From positions 620,001 through 684,000 of the forward strand of contig NZ_QOVK01000001.1 of NCBI RefSeq assembly GCF_004104075.1: a DNA stretch of 64,000 nt. Reading direction: 5' to 3'. The notes under the pieces are model-generated. The model saw only the letters and a list, made by a program, of their open reading frames with translations. It ran no database searches and was not told the DNA's origin. The stretch comes from Leeuwenhoekiella polynyae. Lineage in GTDB: Bacteria > Bacteroidota > Bacteroidia > Flavobacteriales > Flavobacteriaceae. Numbering within the stretch: the first letter of the stretch is position 1; each line of letters opens with the position of its first letter. The position numbers and the translations under genes are program-made. Of the stretch, positions 1 to 8,390 are shown one piece after another.

Positions 1-290
1 TGTGACCACTTCTTACGAGCTTCAAGAGCTCCAGAAATAGCATCTTCTACATTAGATTTTTCAGCTAATTGGTATGTTCCTAATGTGTGTTTGTGATCGT
101 GAGGAGGAGACATCGTACGTGTATTTCCTGTTTCTATTTTCTCACCATTAATATATAGAGGCACATTTACTGTACTGTTGTATAAATCTTTGTAAGTTTT
201 TAATACTTCTTCGCGTTCTGGAGTTCCGGGAGCGTAGCTTTTAACAGGCTCGTTTATAGCAACCGGTACTTCAAAAAATCCTTTTGACAT
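1..290 (-). CDS. pruA: L-glutamate gamma-semialdehyde (1-pyrroline-5-carboxylate) dehydrogenase, N-terminal part
   Basis: Only the first 96 codons are inside the window; the gene continues to the left. The start is the ATG read leftward from 290. The product begins MSKGFFEVPVAINEPVKSYA and continues with PGTPERE and YINGEK, the N-terminal pattern I know from the Bacteroidota PruA family, an aldehyde dehydrogenase that oxidises glutamate semialdehyde (from proline) to glutamate with NAD+. The catalytic Cys and Glu lie in the missing part and cannot be checked. About 130 bases separate it from apaG upstream, so it probably has its own promoter, although I see no perfect TAnnTTTG box there. Confidence 0.88.
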   Translation of the reverse strand, partial: MSKGFFEVPVAINEPVKSYAPGTPEREEVLKTYKDLYNSTVNVPLYINGEKIETGNTRTMSPPHDHKHTLGTYQLAEKSNVEDAISGALEARKKWS

Positions 291-422
291 AGTTGTTTAT
301 TTTTTTGTGTTCTTATTGAATTCTAAGCCGCGGAAGTTACAAAATAATAAAGGCAACACCTGAATGCTAGGGGGGTGTATTTTCTTTAAAAAATATAAGG
401 TGAATTTGGCTTTATGTACGTC

Positions 423-809
423 TTAATTGAGAACGTGTGTAGCACTCAGTTTAAATGTAGGAATCATTACCTGAAACTGACCAGAGTTTGAAAAGTTAAT
501 CATTGTATAGTGGCCGTTCATAGCTCCAAAAGGAGATTTGAGTAAACAACCAGAATTGTAGGTGTGGGTCTCGCCGGGTTTTAATACAGGTTTTTTTCCT
601 ATAACGCCTTCTCCCACTACTTGTTCTCTCACGTTGAGTGCGTCATAGATAAACCAGGATCTGCTAAGTAATTGCACAGTATCTTGACTATTGTTTGTAA
701 TACTTACCCGGTAGCCAAACGCATAAAATATTTCATTGTTCTTTGTGAAAGAACCTTCAAAATAGGTATCTACAGATACGCGTATGCCTTTTGTGACTTG
801 TTCTACCAT
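423..809 (-). CDS. apaG: ApaG domain protein
   Basis: The 128-residue product has the normal ApaG length and its characteristic core: GYRVSITNNS, then GEGVIGKKPVLKPGE and FGAMNGHYTM in the C-terminal half. ApaG is a small immunoglobulin-like beta-sandwich protein. It has been linked genetically to Co2+/Mg2+ handling in enterobacteria, but its biochemical role is unsettled. Here it ends a minus-strand unit: its ATG lies two bases after the stop of the upstream DUF3667 gene, so the two are probably cotranscribed. No enzymatic motif is visible. The family call is secure, the function is not. Confidence 0.92.
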   Translation of the reverse strand: MVEQVTKGIRVSVDTYFEGSFTKNNEIFYAFGYRVSITNNSQDTVQLLSRSWFIYDALNVREQVVGEGVIGKKPVLKPGETHTYNSGCLLKSPFGAMNGHYTMINFSNSGQFQVMIPTFKLSATHVLN

Positions 810-811
810 GT

Positions 812-2047
812 TTAATACAAAGCTGCAGTGAGTATAAAAAACAGTGCTCCTGCAAATGTTCCTAGCATTAAAAATACAATATTTAATATGAAAAACTTAA
901 TAATAGTGCGTAATCGGCTTTCTTGGTAAAAGTTACGCAGCGCTTTGTAGAAGTAAAATGGAGCTACAAATATTATAAAAATACCAGAAAGAGAATCTCC
1001 ATTCAGTAAATATTCAGGAAGTAATAAGAGCACTAATACTAAAAACAGAAATGTGAAAATATGGAAAATGAAAATCACGTGTTCCATATAATTATAATTG
1101 CGCTTTACGATGAATAATTTTTTGAATCCGGCAATTAAATAAAGAGATATTCTACCTAGATAGGGTATTTTAAAAAAACGAAGAAGCTTAGGGTTTGAAG
1201 TGTTTGTAAGCTCTGATAGAATAGATTTGAAAGAATATCTTTTAAAGTAAATCAATAAAAAGAAGCAGGCAAAAACAGGTGCTAGAAAGAATAAGAATAG
1301 AGGAATTTTTTGGGTAAGATATTTAGCAAATTCAATGGGATTATCTAGTATTCGTTCAAAACTTTTCTCTTTTTCATAAATCCAAATATTGAGTCTGGTC
1401 TTTGAGTAATCAAGACTGTCCATAGCTTGTGCGGGACTCTTGATTTTAGTTTTGATTGAGAAGTCTTGAAATAAATTAAATTTTCTAGTCGTTCGTTTAA
1501 AAAAGTTAATAGTATCTAAGCTGCTTTCTCTTATATATGCAAAGGGTAGCCTTTTAAGGCTGTCTTTATCTTTAACTTTTAAACCTAGCTCTTTATAATA
1601 GCTAATAGAATCAAATGGTATTTCTGGATTCTCAGAGTTGACATTTAAATTAAAAATGTTCTTCAGCGATTGATTATTAGCATCTACTTCATTGATTTTT
1701 ACAAAGTCTAAAAAACCGCTTAAAAGAAAGTAGATGATGCTTACGCTTAGGAAAAATCTAAAAGGGTTCGCGTAACGCATACGCTGTCCTTTAGCGTAAT
1801 TACGTGTGATAACACCTGGCTTGAAGAGCAAGTCTTTTATGGTGTATCTAAATCTGGAGTCGTAATTAACTACGCTAATAATAAATTCACCAAAATAATC
1901 ATTTAGCGAAATCTTTTTTGTGGAATTTAATTGACCACAATAGGGGCAATAACGGTCACTTAAATCTAAGGGGTGATTGCAGTTGAGGCATTCGTTACCG
2001 CGGTAGTTGAGTGATTTTCGAGAAGATTGTTGTAGTTTTTCTTTCAC
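812..2047 (-). CDS. DUF3667 membrane protein with N-terminal zinc ribbon
   Basis: This 411-residue protein begins with a CxxC...CxxC zinc ribbon (Cys20, Cys23, Cys34, Cys37). A conserved block follows (FGEFI, DSRF, T-KDLLFKPG, YAKGQRMRYANPFRFFLSVS), the signature of the Bacteroidota family DUF3667. Predicted membrane segments lie around residues 98-112, 250-268 and in the last 110 residues, with a hydrophilic middle. The function of the family is unknown. The start is a GTG; four bases before it on the minus strand is TATATTTA (2052-2059), a near match to the -7 box. That would give an almost leaderless mRNA. It probably forms an operon with apaG. Confidence 0.85.
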   Translation of the reverse strand: MKEKLQQSSRKSLNYRGNECLNCNHPLDLSDRYCPYCGQLNSTKKISLNDYFGEFIISVVNYDSRFRYTIKDLLFKPGVITRNYAKGQRMRYANPFRFFLSVSIIYFLLSGFLDFVKINEVDANNQSLKNIFNLNVNSENPEIPFDSISYYKELGLKVKDKDSLKRLPFAYIRESSLDTINFFKRTTRKFNLFQDFSIKTKIKSPAQAMDSLDYSKTRLNIWIYEKEKSFERILDNPIEFAKYLTQKIPLFLFFLAPVFACFFLLIYFKRYSFKSILSELTNTSNPKLLRFFKIPYLGRISLYLIAGFKKLFIVKRNYNYMEHVIFIFHIFTFLFLVLVLLLLPEYLLNGDSLSGIFIIFVAPFYFYKALRNFYQESRLRTIIKFFILNIVFLMLGTFAGALFFILTAALY

Positions 2048-2146
2048 AATCTAAATATAAAACGATTATTCTAAAATGGAGATTAAAATACTACGGTCTC
2101 CCTTTAAACTTGATTTTTAAGAACTTCACAAGAGTAAATCGTGTTG

Positions 2147-3406
2147 TTAATTTCTACGCACGTTTGATATTGAAGTAGATAAAGCGTTGCCTACTCCTAT
2201 GAGTTCATCAAAACGACCTCCCGGTGGTTTGTAATAAATAAGCACATCGTAATTGTTTTCGGTTTGCCAGAAGTCTCCATCAACAGGATTGTAAGGTAGC
2301 TTCTCTCCATTTTTTGTGACGGTATATTTGTAGTTGTAATATCCTTGTTTGAGTAATAAAGCTAGTTCATAGCGCTCGCTTTCTGGATTGTAGAGCATTT
2401 TAGTCGCCTCTTCGAGAGTGTAATTATTGAAATTTCCATAGATATGAATTTCTTCATCTTCAGGGCGTATGGGGTGATCTAAGCTAAAATGAATCCAGGC
2501 ATATTCTGAATTTACTTTAGGCTCATTTCCTTGAATGGTATTGATCGCGAAATTCCCATTAAGATCGGGGTTATAGGTGTAAACCTTGTCTGCACGGGTG
2601 GTATTTCCATATAAATAATTATGATAAAGATTGATGAGCTCTATGTACTGTACGCGATTTGTTGCTGCCCGAATGTCTTTATTGTCAAAATCAAAAAATT
2701 CATTGCCGGCATAAAACGAAGCTTCTTCATCATAACGATATTGAAGTTGGTTGCCTATATTGTATTGTGGAGTAAGGTTAGATATGGTATTATTGAGATT
2801 ATTGTTTTGAATGATAAGCGGTTTTATAGTTTTTTCTGGATTGATCAAAACAGATTCGCCGGAGTCCACATTAAAATTTACAACTTGTTTCTGTTCGATA
2901 AACTCTAGATTTCGTGTACGTAAAATTTCTACACCCACCGTTACCTGAGGGTCATAGATCATGAATTTTCTAGAAAAAATAAGTTCATCATCTGTATCAA
3001 AAACCTGCAATAAATAATTTCCAGATTTTACAATAGCAGTAGTATACTGATTGGGTATCTGTAATTCGTAATGAGTGTAAAGTTGAAGTGTGCTTACAGA
3101 ATTTGTATAATCCATAATACGTATATCATCAATACCTTTTAGATATTCGGTTTTTGCAAGAACTGAAGGGGTCCAGTCGTAATTGTAGTGCGTGATGGTG
3201 TAGTAATAGTCAGCTTCATCACCTATTATATCATCAAAACTTAAATTTAACGGGTCACCCAGTCGTAACAACGGCAATTGACTTTGCGCTGTATTTCCAT
3301 AAAACTGAACGGTTTTGATATAGGCTGGAGCAGGAGTTTCTGTTGCTACCTGAGCAAACCCTTTTACGAAGAAAAATAACATGCAATAAACCGAAAACGT
3401 TTTCAT
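2147..3406 (-). CDS. Type IX secretion system plug protein (DUF5103 family)
   Basis: The 419-residue product has an N-terminal signal peptide ending near residue 18 (FAQ). Its domain contains LPLLRLGDPLNLSFDD, YYYTITHYNYDWTPS, Y-LQVFDTDDE, FDFDNKDIRA and GNFNNYT. This is the pattern of the periplasmic Plug that, in known T9SS structures, closes the SprA translocon from the periplasmic side. It agrees with the T9SS type B cargo protein found at 11.2-13.3 kb. It is transcribed divergently from nqrA, with a candidate -7 box at 3431-3438. The family assignment is from pattern recognition; the role comes from published work on homologues. Confidence 0.85.
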   Translation of the reverse strand: MKTFSVYCMLFFFVKGFAQVATETPAPAYIKTVQFYGNTAQSQLPLLRLGDPLNLSFDDIIGDEADYYYTITHYNYDWTPSVLAKTEYLKGIDDIRIMDYTNSVSTLQLYTHYELQIPNQYTTAIVKSGNYLLQVFDTDDELIFSRKFMIYDPQVTVGVEILRTRNLEFIEQKQVVNFNVDSGESVLINPEKTIKPLIIQNNNLNNTISNLTPQYNIGNQLQYRYDEEASFYAGNEFFDFDNKDIRAATNRVQYIELINLYHNYLYGNTTRADKVYTYNPDLNGNFAINTIQGNEPKVNSEYAWIHFSLDHPIRPEDEEIHIYGNFNNYTLEEATKMLYNPESERYELALLLKQGYYNYKYTVTKNGEKLPYNPVDGDFWQTENNYDVLIYYKPPGGRFDELIGVGNALSTSISNVRRN

Positions 3407-3430
3407 TTTAAAAATTCAAGTGTAATGAAG

Positions 3431-3438
3431 CAAATTTA
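3431..3438 (-). promoter_or_regulatory. Candidate -7 box for the T9SS plug gene
   Basis: On the minus strand the bases read TAAATTTG, an exact match to the Bacteroidota TAnnTTTG -7 consensus, 24 bases before the plug ATG. I do not see a well-spaced TTTG at -33, so the call rests on the -7 element and position only. Confidence 0.5.
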
Positions 3439-3554
3439 CTGGCGTCAAACATTATTTGGAAACAGTCTCAATAAGAGATAAAACTAGTTGTTATAAGCGG
3501 TTTGAGCGCCTTCAAATGTAACAAAAATTATCCCGCCAGATTTTTATATTATTG

Positions 3555-3588
3555 TTTGTGTTATAAGCTTCTAAAATTTGTAAATTTG
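3555..3588 (+). promoter_or_regulatory. Promoter of the nqr operon
   Basis: TTTG at 3555-3558 and TAAATTTG at 3581-3588 are separated by 22 bases, fitting the Bacteroidota sigma-A promoter (TTTG, about 19-22 bases, TAnnTTTG). The predicted transcript has a leader of about 55 bases before nqrA at 3650. Confidence 0.65.
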
Positions 3589-3649
3589 CACACCTCAATT
3601 CAAGCATATAAAGGGTTGAGGATAACAAGAACTTTAACATATACTTCCT

Positions 3650-5002
3650 ATGTCAAAAGACATTAAGATCAAAAAGGGTCTTGATATTAAGTTAGTGGGT
3701 GAAGCCGAGCAAACTATTGCCGATGCACCCAAATCAAGAACCTATGTGATCAAGCCTTCAGATTTTCATCTTGTAACTCCAAAGATGCTGTTTAAAGAAG
3801 GAACTAGCTTTAAAGCAGGAGAGCCACTTTTCTATGCTAAGAAAGATGAGAGCATCAAATTTGTTTCACCAGTTAGTGGAACACTCACTGAAATCAAACG
3901 AGGCGCCAAGCGTGTTATTACACATTTAGTTATTGAAGCAGATGGTACAGAGGATTCTGTAGTGCATTCAAACATTGATGTCAATACCGCAAGTGCAGAA
4001 GCCATTAAAGAGCGTATGCTAGAATCTGGCTTATGGCCATTTATTAAGCAGAGGCCTTATGATGTCATCGCGAGTACAAAAACTACTCCTGATGCTGTCT
4101 TTATTTCTGGTCACAACAGTGCTCCTTTGGCTCCTGATTATAACTTTAGTTTAAAAGGAAAAGAAGCGCAATTACAGGCCGCAATTACTGCGTTGAGCAA
4201 GCTAACTTCTGGTAAAGTTTATCTTGGTGTTGCTAAGGTTTCAAACTCTGTTTTTGAAAATCTTAGTGAAGTTGAGATGCATACTGTTTCTGGCCCACAC
4301 CCTAGTGGTAACGTAGGTACGCAGATTAACAAGATTGCTCCGGTAAATAAAGGGGAGACTGTATGGACAATTACTCCAGAAAACCTTGTTGTAATAGGAG
4401 AGCTTTTCCTTACCGGTAAATTCAACCCAGAGCGTGTTATTTCTGTTTCTGGTTCTGAGGTTAAAGCACCAAAATATTACAAAACAAAAATAGGAGCAGA
4501 GGTTTCTACTTTTGCGTATTCTGCAGGTATTAATAATGACAATGTGAGAATGATCTCCGGGAATGTTTTAACCGGAAATCAAGTTGCAGCAGATGGTCAT
4601 CTAGGATACTACCACAATGAGTTTGTTGTGATCCCTGAGGGTGATGATTATGAACTTTTTGGATGGAATAAACCTGTTTTTAATAAAATTTCTTCTTCTA
4701 GAGCATTAACCTTCTCTTGGTTATTCCCAAATAAGAAATACGATTTAGATACAAATACAAACGGTGAACACAGAGCATTTGTGGTGACTGGTAATTATGA
4801 AGAGGTTTTTCCTCTTGATATTTACCCACTTCAATTGCTTAAGGCTTGTATGGTACAAGATCTTGATGCAATGGAAGCGTTAGGTATGTATGAAGTAGCT
4901 CCTGAAGATTTTGCACTTACCGAATTTGTATGTGTGTCAAAGCAACCACACCAGGCAATCATTCGCAAGGGACTTGATTTAATGCACGAAGAAATAGGAT
5001 AA
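3650..5002 (+). CDS. nqrA: Na+-translocating NADH:quinone reductase subunit A
   Basis: The 450-residue cytoplasmic subunit A is the first gene of a complete six-gene NQR operon. It starts KDIKIKKGLDIKLVGEAEQ, the conserved NqrA opening, and carries SGHNSAPLAPDY, HPSGNVGTQI and FVCVSKQPHQAIIRKGLDLM. NqrA docks on the membrane part of the complex and, by published work, contributes to quinone access. No membrane segments or cofactor motif are expected and none is seen. The stop is five bases before nqrB. Length is normal for the family. Confidence 0.97.
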   Translation: MSKDIKIKKGLDIKLVGEAEQTIADAPKSRTYVIKPSDFHLVTPKMLFKEGTSFKAGEPLFYAKKDESIKFVSPVSGTLTEIKRGAKRVITHLVIEADGTEDSVVHSNIDVNTASAEAIKERMLESGLWPFIKQRPYDVIASTKTTPDAVFISGHNSAPLAPDYNFSLKGKEAQLQAAITALSKLTSGKVYLGVAKVSNSVFENLSEVEMHTVSGPHPSGNVGTQINKIAPVNKGETVWTITPENLVVIGELFLTGKFNPERVISVSGSEVKAPKYYKTKIGAEVSTFAYSAGINNDNVRMISGNVLTGNQVAADGHLGYYHNEFVVIPEGDDYELFGWNKPVFNKISSSRALTFSWLFPNKKYDLDTNTNGEHRAFVVTGNYEEVFPLDIYPLQLLKACMVQDLDAMEALGMYEVAPEDFALTEFVCVSKQPHQAIIRKGLDLMHEEIG

Positions 5003-5007
5003 AAGCT

Positions 5008-6219
5008 ATGGGATTAAAAGAAAAACTACACGGAATTAAAGAGGATTTCAAGGGTAAGAAAATGGCGCCTGCTTTTAATGCGCTTCATACTTTTCTTTAT
5101 ACACCTAATGAAACTACTCATAACGGTTCTCACATTAGAGCCGTAGACGATTTAAAGCGTACCATGAACACGGTGATTATGGCGCTTATCCCTGTTTTGA
5201 TATGGGGGATATTTAATGCAGGTTATCAGCATTATGCTGCTGTAGACGCTGCAAACGGAATTATAAGAGAGGCAAGCCTTTTTGGTAATTTCTTCACTTG
5301 GGATAATTTTGCAATGGGTGCTATTACAGTGCTTCCGCTTGTGATTGTTTCTTACTTAGTAGGTCTTGGAGTAGAATTTATTTTTGCTGTTATTAAAGGT
5401 CATGAGGTAGAAGAAGGTTATTTAGTTACCGGGATGCTTGTGCCATTAATTGTTCCTGTTGATATCCCATTATGGATGCTAGCAGTTGCTGTTGTTTTTG
5501 GTGTTGTAATTGGTAAAGAAGTTTTTGGAGGAACAGGAATGAACATTCTTAACCCTGCATTAACTATTAGAGCCTTTCTATTCTTTGCATATCCTACTTG
5601 GATGAGTGGTGATAAAGTTTGGGTTCACGGTGCAAAAGATGTTGTGGGTACTCCTGACGCTATTTCTGGTGAGACTATCTTAGGAGCTTATGCTCAGAAC
5701 TCTTCTGTAGTATATGATTTTGCTGATAAGTTTTTTGGCTTTATACCGGGGTCTGTAGGAGAAACTTCGACCTTCTTAATCATTTTAGGAGGTCTGTTTT
5801 TAATGTTCACTAAGATTGCAAGCTGGAGAATTATTTTTAGTGCAATTGTAGGTGCGGCTGTAATGGGGCTTATTTTTAACGGTGTTGTCTATCAAGGGTG
5901 GATTGCAGAAGGAAGTAAGTTTTACGGTCTTATGAACACACCTTTCTGGGAGCACTTAATAATAGGTGGTATCGCTTTTGGTATTGTATATATGGCAACT
6001 GATCCTGTGTCTGGAGCGCAAACCAATACTGGTAAATACTGGTACGGTTTCTTAATTGGTTTTTTCTCGATTATGATACGTGTGTTTAATCCGGCTTACC
6101 CTGAAGGAGTATTTTTAGCAATTCTTTTGATGAATGTTTTTGCTCCTACTATTGATCACTATGTGGTACAGGCGAATGTGAAAAAGCGTATGAAACGTTT
6201 AAAACTTAAAACTGCTTAA
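5008..6219 (+). CDS. nqrB: Na+-translocating NADH:quinone reductase subunit B
   Basis: This 403-residue membrane subunit has about ten hydrophobic segments. NqrB carries covalent FMN, riboflavin and part of the Na+ path. The candidate FMN-threonine is Thr223, in DAISGET at residues 217-223. The ApbE recognition pattern normally ends GAT, so Ala is replaced by Glu222 here. Other conserved stretches are GGTGMNILNPALT and ATDPVSGAQTNTGKYWYG near the C terminus. The gene lies five bases after nqrA and two before nqrC, and apbE, whose product attaches FMN, is in the same cluster. Confidence 0.97.
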   Translation: MGLKEKLHGIKEDFKGKKMAPAFNALHTFLYTPNETTHNGSHIRAVDDLKRTMNTVIMALIPVLIWGIFNAGYQHYAAVDAANGIIREASLFGNFFTWDNFAMGAITVLPLVIVSYLVGLGVEFIFAVIKGHEVEEGYLVTGMLVPLIVPVDIPLWMLAVAVVFGVVIGKEVFGGTGMNILNPALTIRAFLFFAYPTWMSGDKVWVHGAKDVVGTPDAISGETILGAYAQNSSVVYDFADKFFGFIPGSVGETSTFLIILGGLFLMFTKIASWRIIFSAIVGAAVMGLIFNGVVYQGWIAEGSKFYGLMNTPFWEHLIIGGIAFGIVYMATDPVSGAQTNTGKYWYGFLIGFFSIMIRVFNPAYPEGVFLAILLMNVFAPTIDHYVVQANVKKRMKRLKLKTA

Positions 6220-6221
6220 TA

Positions 6222-6956
6222 ATGGCAAATACAGATAAAAATAGTTACACGATAATCTTTGCTGTAGTTATGGTGCTTGTTGTTGGGGCATTGTTAGCCT
6301 TCACAGCATCTAGCTTGAAGCCTACGATTACTGAAAACGAACGCTTTGAAAAACAGCAAAACATTCTTTACGCAATGGGCGTCAATGAGAATGTTGAAGG
6401 TTCTGTGAATTTTATTCCTACTAGTGAAGTAGAAGCTGAATTCTCAAAATATATCAAAGAGCAATTGGTGATACAGAATGGTCAAGTTACAAAAGACAGC
6501 TCTGCATATCTTATAGACCTTAAAGGAGAACTGGCAAAAGATATGTCTGAACGCAGACTACCTTTATTTGTCGGAGAAAAAGAAGGTAAAGATTATTACA
6601 TCATTCCTTTATATGGTAAAGGGCTTTGGGATGCAATCTGGGGTTTTGTTGCTTTAGATGCTGACTATGTGGTTCAAGGTGTTTATTTTGACCATAAGGG
6701 GGAAACTCCTGGTCTTGGAGCAAACATTAAAGAGCGCTACTTTATGGATGACTTTACCGGAGAAGAGATCATGAGCGGTACTCAATATGAAGGAATTACG
6801 GTGGCAAAAGGAAACAATGATCCGCTTAACGAACGTAAAGATGATGGTAAAGTAGATGCCTTAGCAGGAGCTACTATTACAGGTAATGGTGTAACTGCAA
6901 TGATTAACAGCACTGTTAAGCTTTACATTCCTTACATTAAAGACTTAAAATTATAA
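6222..6956 (+). CDS. nqrC: Na+-translocating NADH:quinone reductase subunit C
   Basis: The 244-residue product has one N-terminal membrane helix (about residues 9-29) and a periplasmic FMN-binding domain. The flavinylation motif DALAGATIT places the FMN on Thr218, a canonical GAT form. HKGETPGLGANIKE and PLYGKGLWDAIWGF are also typical of NqrC. FMN is attached by ApbE, encoded at 10148-11161. The gene is packed between nqrB and nqrD with two-base gaps, which indicates a single transcript. Confidence 0.97.
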   Translation: MANTDKNSYTIIFAVVMVLVVGALLAFTASSLKPTITENERFEKQQNILYAMGVNENVEGSVNFIPTSEVEAEFSKYIKEQLVIQNGQVTKDSSAYLIDLKGELAKDMSERRLPLFVGEKEGKDYYIIPLYGKGLWDAIWGFVALDADYVVQGVYFDHKGETPGLGANIKERYFMDDFTGEEIMSGTQYEGITVAKGNNDPLNERKDDGKVDALAGATITGNGVTAMINSTVKLYIPYIKDLKL

Positions 6957-6958
6957 TT

Positions 6959-7606
6959 ATGGCATTATTATCTAAAAAAGATACCGGGCTTTTATTAGAC
7001 CCGTTAGCAGATAACAACCCGATTACAATTCAAGTATTAGGTATCTGTTCTGCTCTGGCGATTACAGCTCAGCTTAAAGCTTCTATTGTAATGGCGCTTT
7101 CAGTAGTGTTTGTATTAGCTGTAGGTAACGTGGTGATTTCGCTTATGCGAAATATCATACCTTCTAAAATTAGAATTATTGTTCAGCTCGTAGTAGTTGC
7201 AGCTTTGGTAATTATAGTGGATCAGGTTCTTAAAGCTTTTGCTTATGAACTGAGTAAGACTCTTTCAGTTTTTGTAGGTCTTATTATCACAAACTGTATT
7301 ATTATGGGGCGTTTTGAAGCTTTTGCTTTAGGAAACGGGCCTTACAGATCTTTTCTTGATGGTATTGGTAACGCTGCGGGATACGGTTTGATTCTTATCA
7401 TAGTAGGATTCTTTAGAGAGCTTTTAGGTTCTGGAACATTATTAGGCTTTAAAGTTTTAGGAGATCCTATCGCTAAAACAGGATTGTATGCAATAGGTTA
7501 TGAGAACAATGGTTTTATGCTGCTTTCTCCAATGGCCCTAATTGTTGTTGGAATTATCATCTGGATTCAGCGCTCTAGAAACAGTGCATTAATCGAAGAA
7601 AACTAA
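6959..7606 (+). CDS. nqrD: Na+-translocating NADH:quinone reductase subunit D
   Basis: The 215-residue product is an integral membrane subunit with about six helices. The two cysteines that, with the pair in NqrE, hold an intramembrane iron centre are visible: Cys30 in VLGICSALA and Cys113 in IITNCIIMGRFEAFA. It starts two bases after nqrC. A 51-base gap then separates it from nqrE, the largest gap inside the six-gene core. That gap contains a short imperfect palindrome GGAGCTTTAAAACTCC (7618-7633) that might mark a processing or attenuation point. Confidence 0.96.
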   Translation: MALLSKKDTGLLLDPLADNNPITIQVLGICSALAITAQLKASIVMALSVVFVLAVGNVVISLMRNIIPSKIRIIVQLVVVAALVIIVDQVLKAFAYELSKTLSVFVGLIITNCIIMGRFEAFALGNGPYRSFLDGIGNAAGYGLILIIVGFFRELLGSGTLLGFKVLGDPIAKTGLYAIGYENNGFMLLSPMALIVVGIIIWIQRSRNSALIEEN

Positions 7607-7657
7607 AGATTACGATTGGAGCTTTAAAACTCCTTTCTAACTTTTTATTATAAAAAA

Positions 7658-8389
7658 ATGGAACACGTAGAGTTATTTTTTAAATCAATTTTTATAGACA
7701 ATATGGTTTTTGCCACGTTCTTAGGGATGTGTTCTTACCTTGCTGTTTCTAAAAAAGTTTCTACCGCTGTAGGTTTGGGTGCTGCTGTAATCTTTGTATT
7801 AGCAGTTACTGTGCCTATGAACTGGTTATTGGATCAATATGTATTACGCCCCGGAGCTCTTACCTGGTTAGGTGCTGAGTATGCAGACTACGATTTGAGT
7901 TTCCTTTCTTTCATTCTCTTTATTGCTACCATTGCGACCATGGTTCAGCTTGTGGAGATTGTAGTTGAGAAATTTGCTCCAGCATTATATACTTCACTTG
8001 GTATATTCTTGCCGCTTATTGCTGTAAACTGTGCGATACTTGGTGGATCACTTTTTATGCAATCAAGAGATATTCAAACTTTAGGTTTGGCATTTAACTA
8101 TGGTTTAGCATCAGGGATCGGCTGGTTTCTTGCAATTCTTGCAATTGCTGCAATCCGTGAGAAAATCAGATATTCTAATGTACCTGCCCCTTTGAGGGGT
8201 CTGGGGATCACCTTTATCATTACCGGTCTTATGGCGATTGGTTTTATGAGTTTTGGAGGAATGCTTACTGGTGGTGAAGAGAAAACTGAAACTACTGATG
8301 AAGTAGCTAAAGTAGAAGTTCAAAAACAAGATGCGGCAACAGAAGATGAATCTTTAGCTGAAGTATCTCAAGAAATAAATAACAAGTAA
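7658..8389 (+). CDS. nqrE: Na+-translocating NADH:quinone reductase subunit E
   Basis: The 243-residue membrane subunit is related to NqrD with inverted topology. Its iron-ligand cysteines are Cys25 (FLGMCSYLAV) and Cys125 (IAVNCAILGG). Well-studied NqrE proteins are about 200 residues. This one has an extra hydrophilic tail from about residue 206, rich in Glu, Lys and Thr (GGEEKTETTDE, AATEDESLAEV). The tail is uninterrupted up to the stop, one base before nqrF. Its role is unknown; it may face the NqrF or NqrA side. Confidence 0.96.
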   Translation: MEHVELFFKSIFIDNMVFATFLGMCSYLAVSKKVSTAVGLGAAVIFVLAVTVPMNWLLDQYVLRPGALTWLGAEYADYDLSFLSFILFIATIATMVQLVEIVVEKFAPALYTSLGIFLPLIAVNCAILGGSLFMQSRDIQTLGLAFNYGLASGIGWFLAILAIAAIREKIRYSNVPAPLRGLGITFIITGLMAIGFMSFGGMLTGGEEKTETTDEVAKVEVQKQDAATEDESLAEVSQEINNK

Positions 8390-8390
8390 T

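Noticed and set aside
7607-7657. Terminator between nqrD and nqrE
   Set aside because: GGAGCTTTAAAACTCC is short and imperfect and has no T-run directly after it; operon continuity is more likely.
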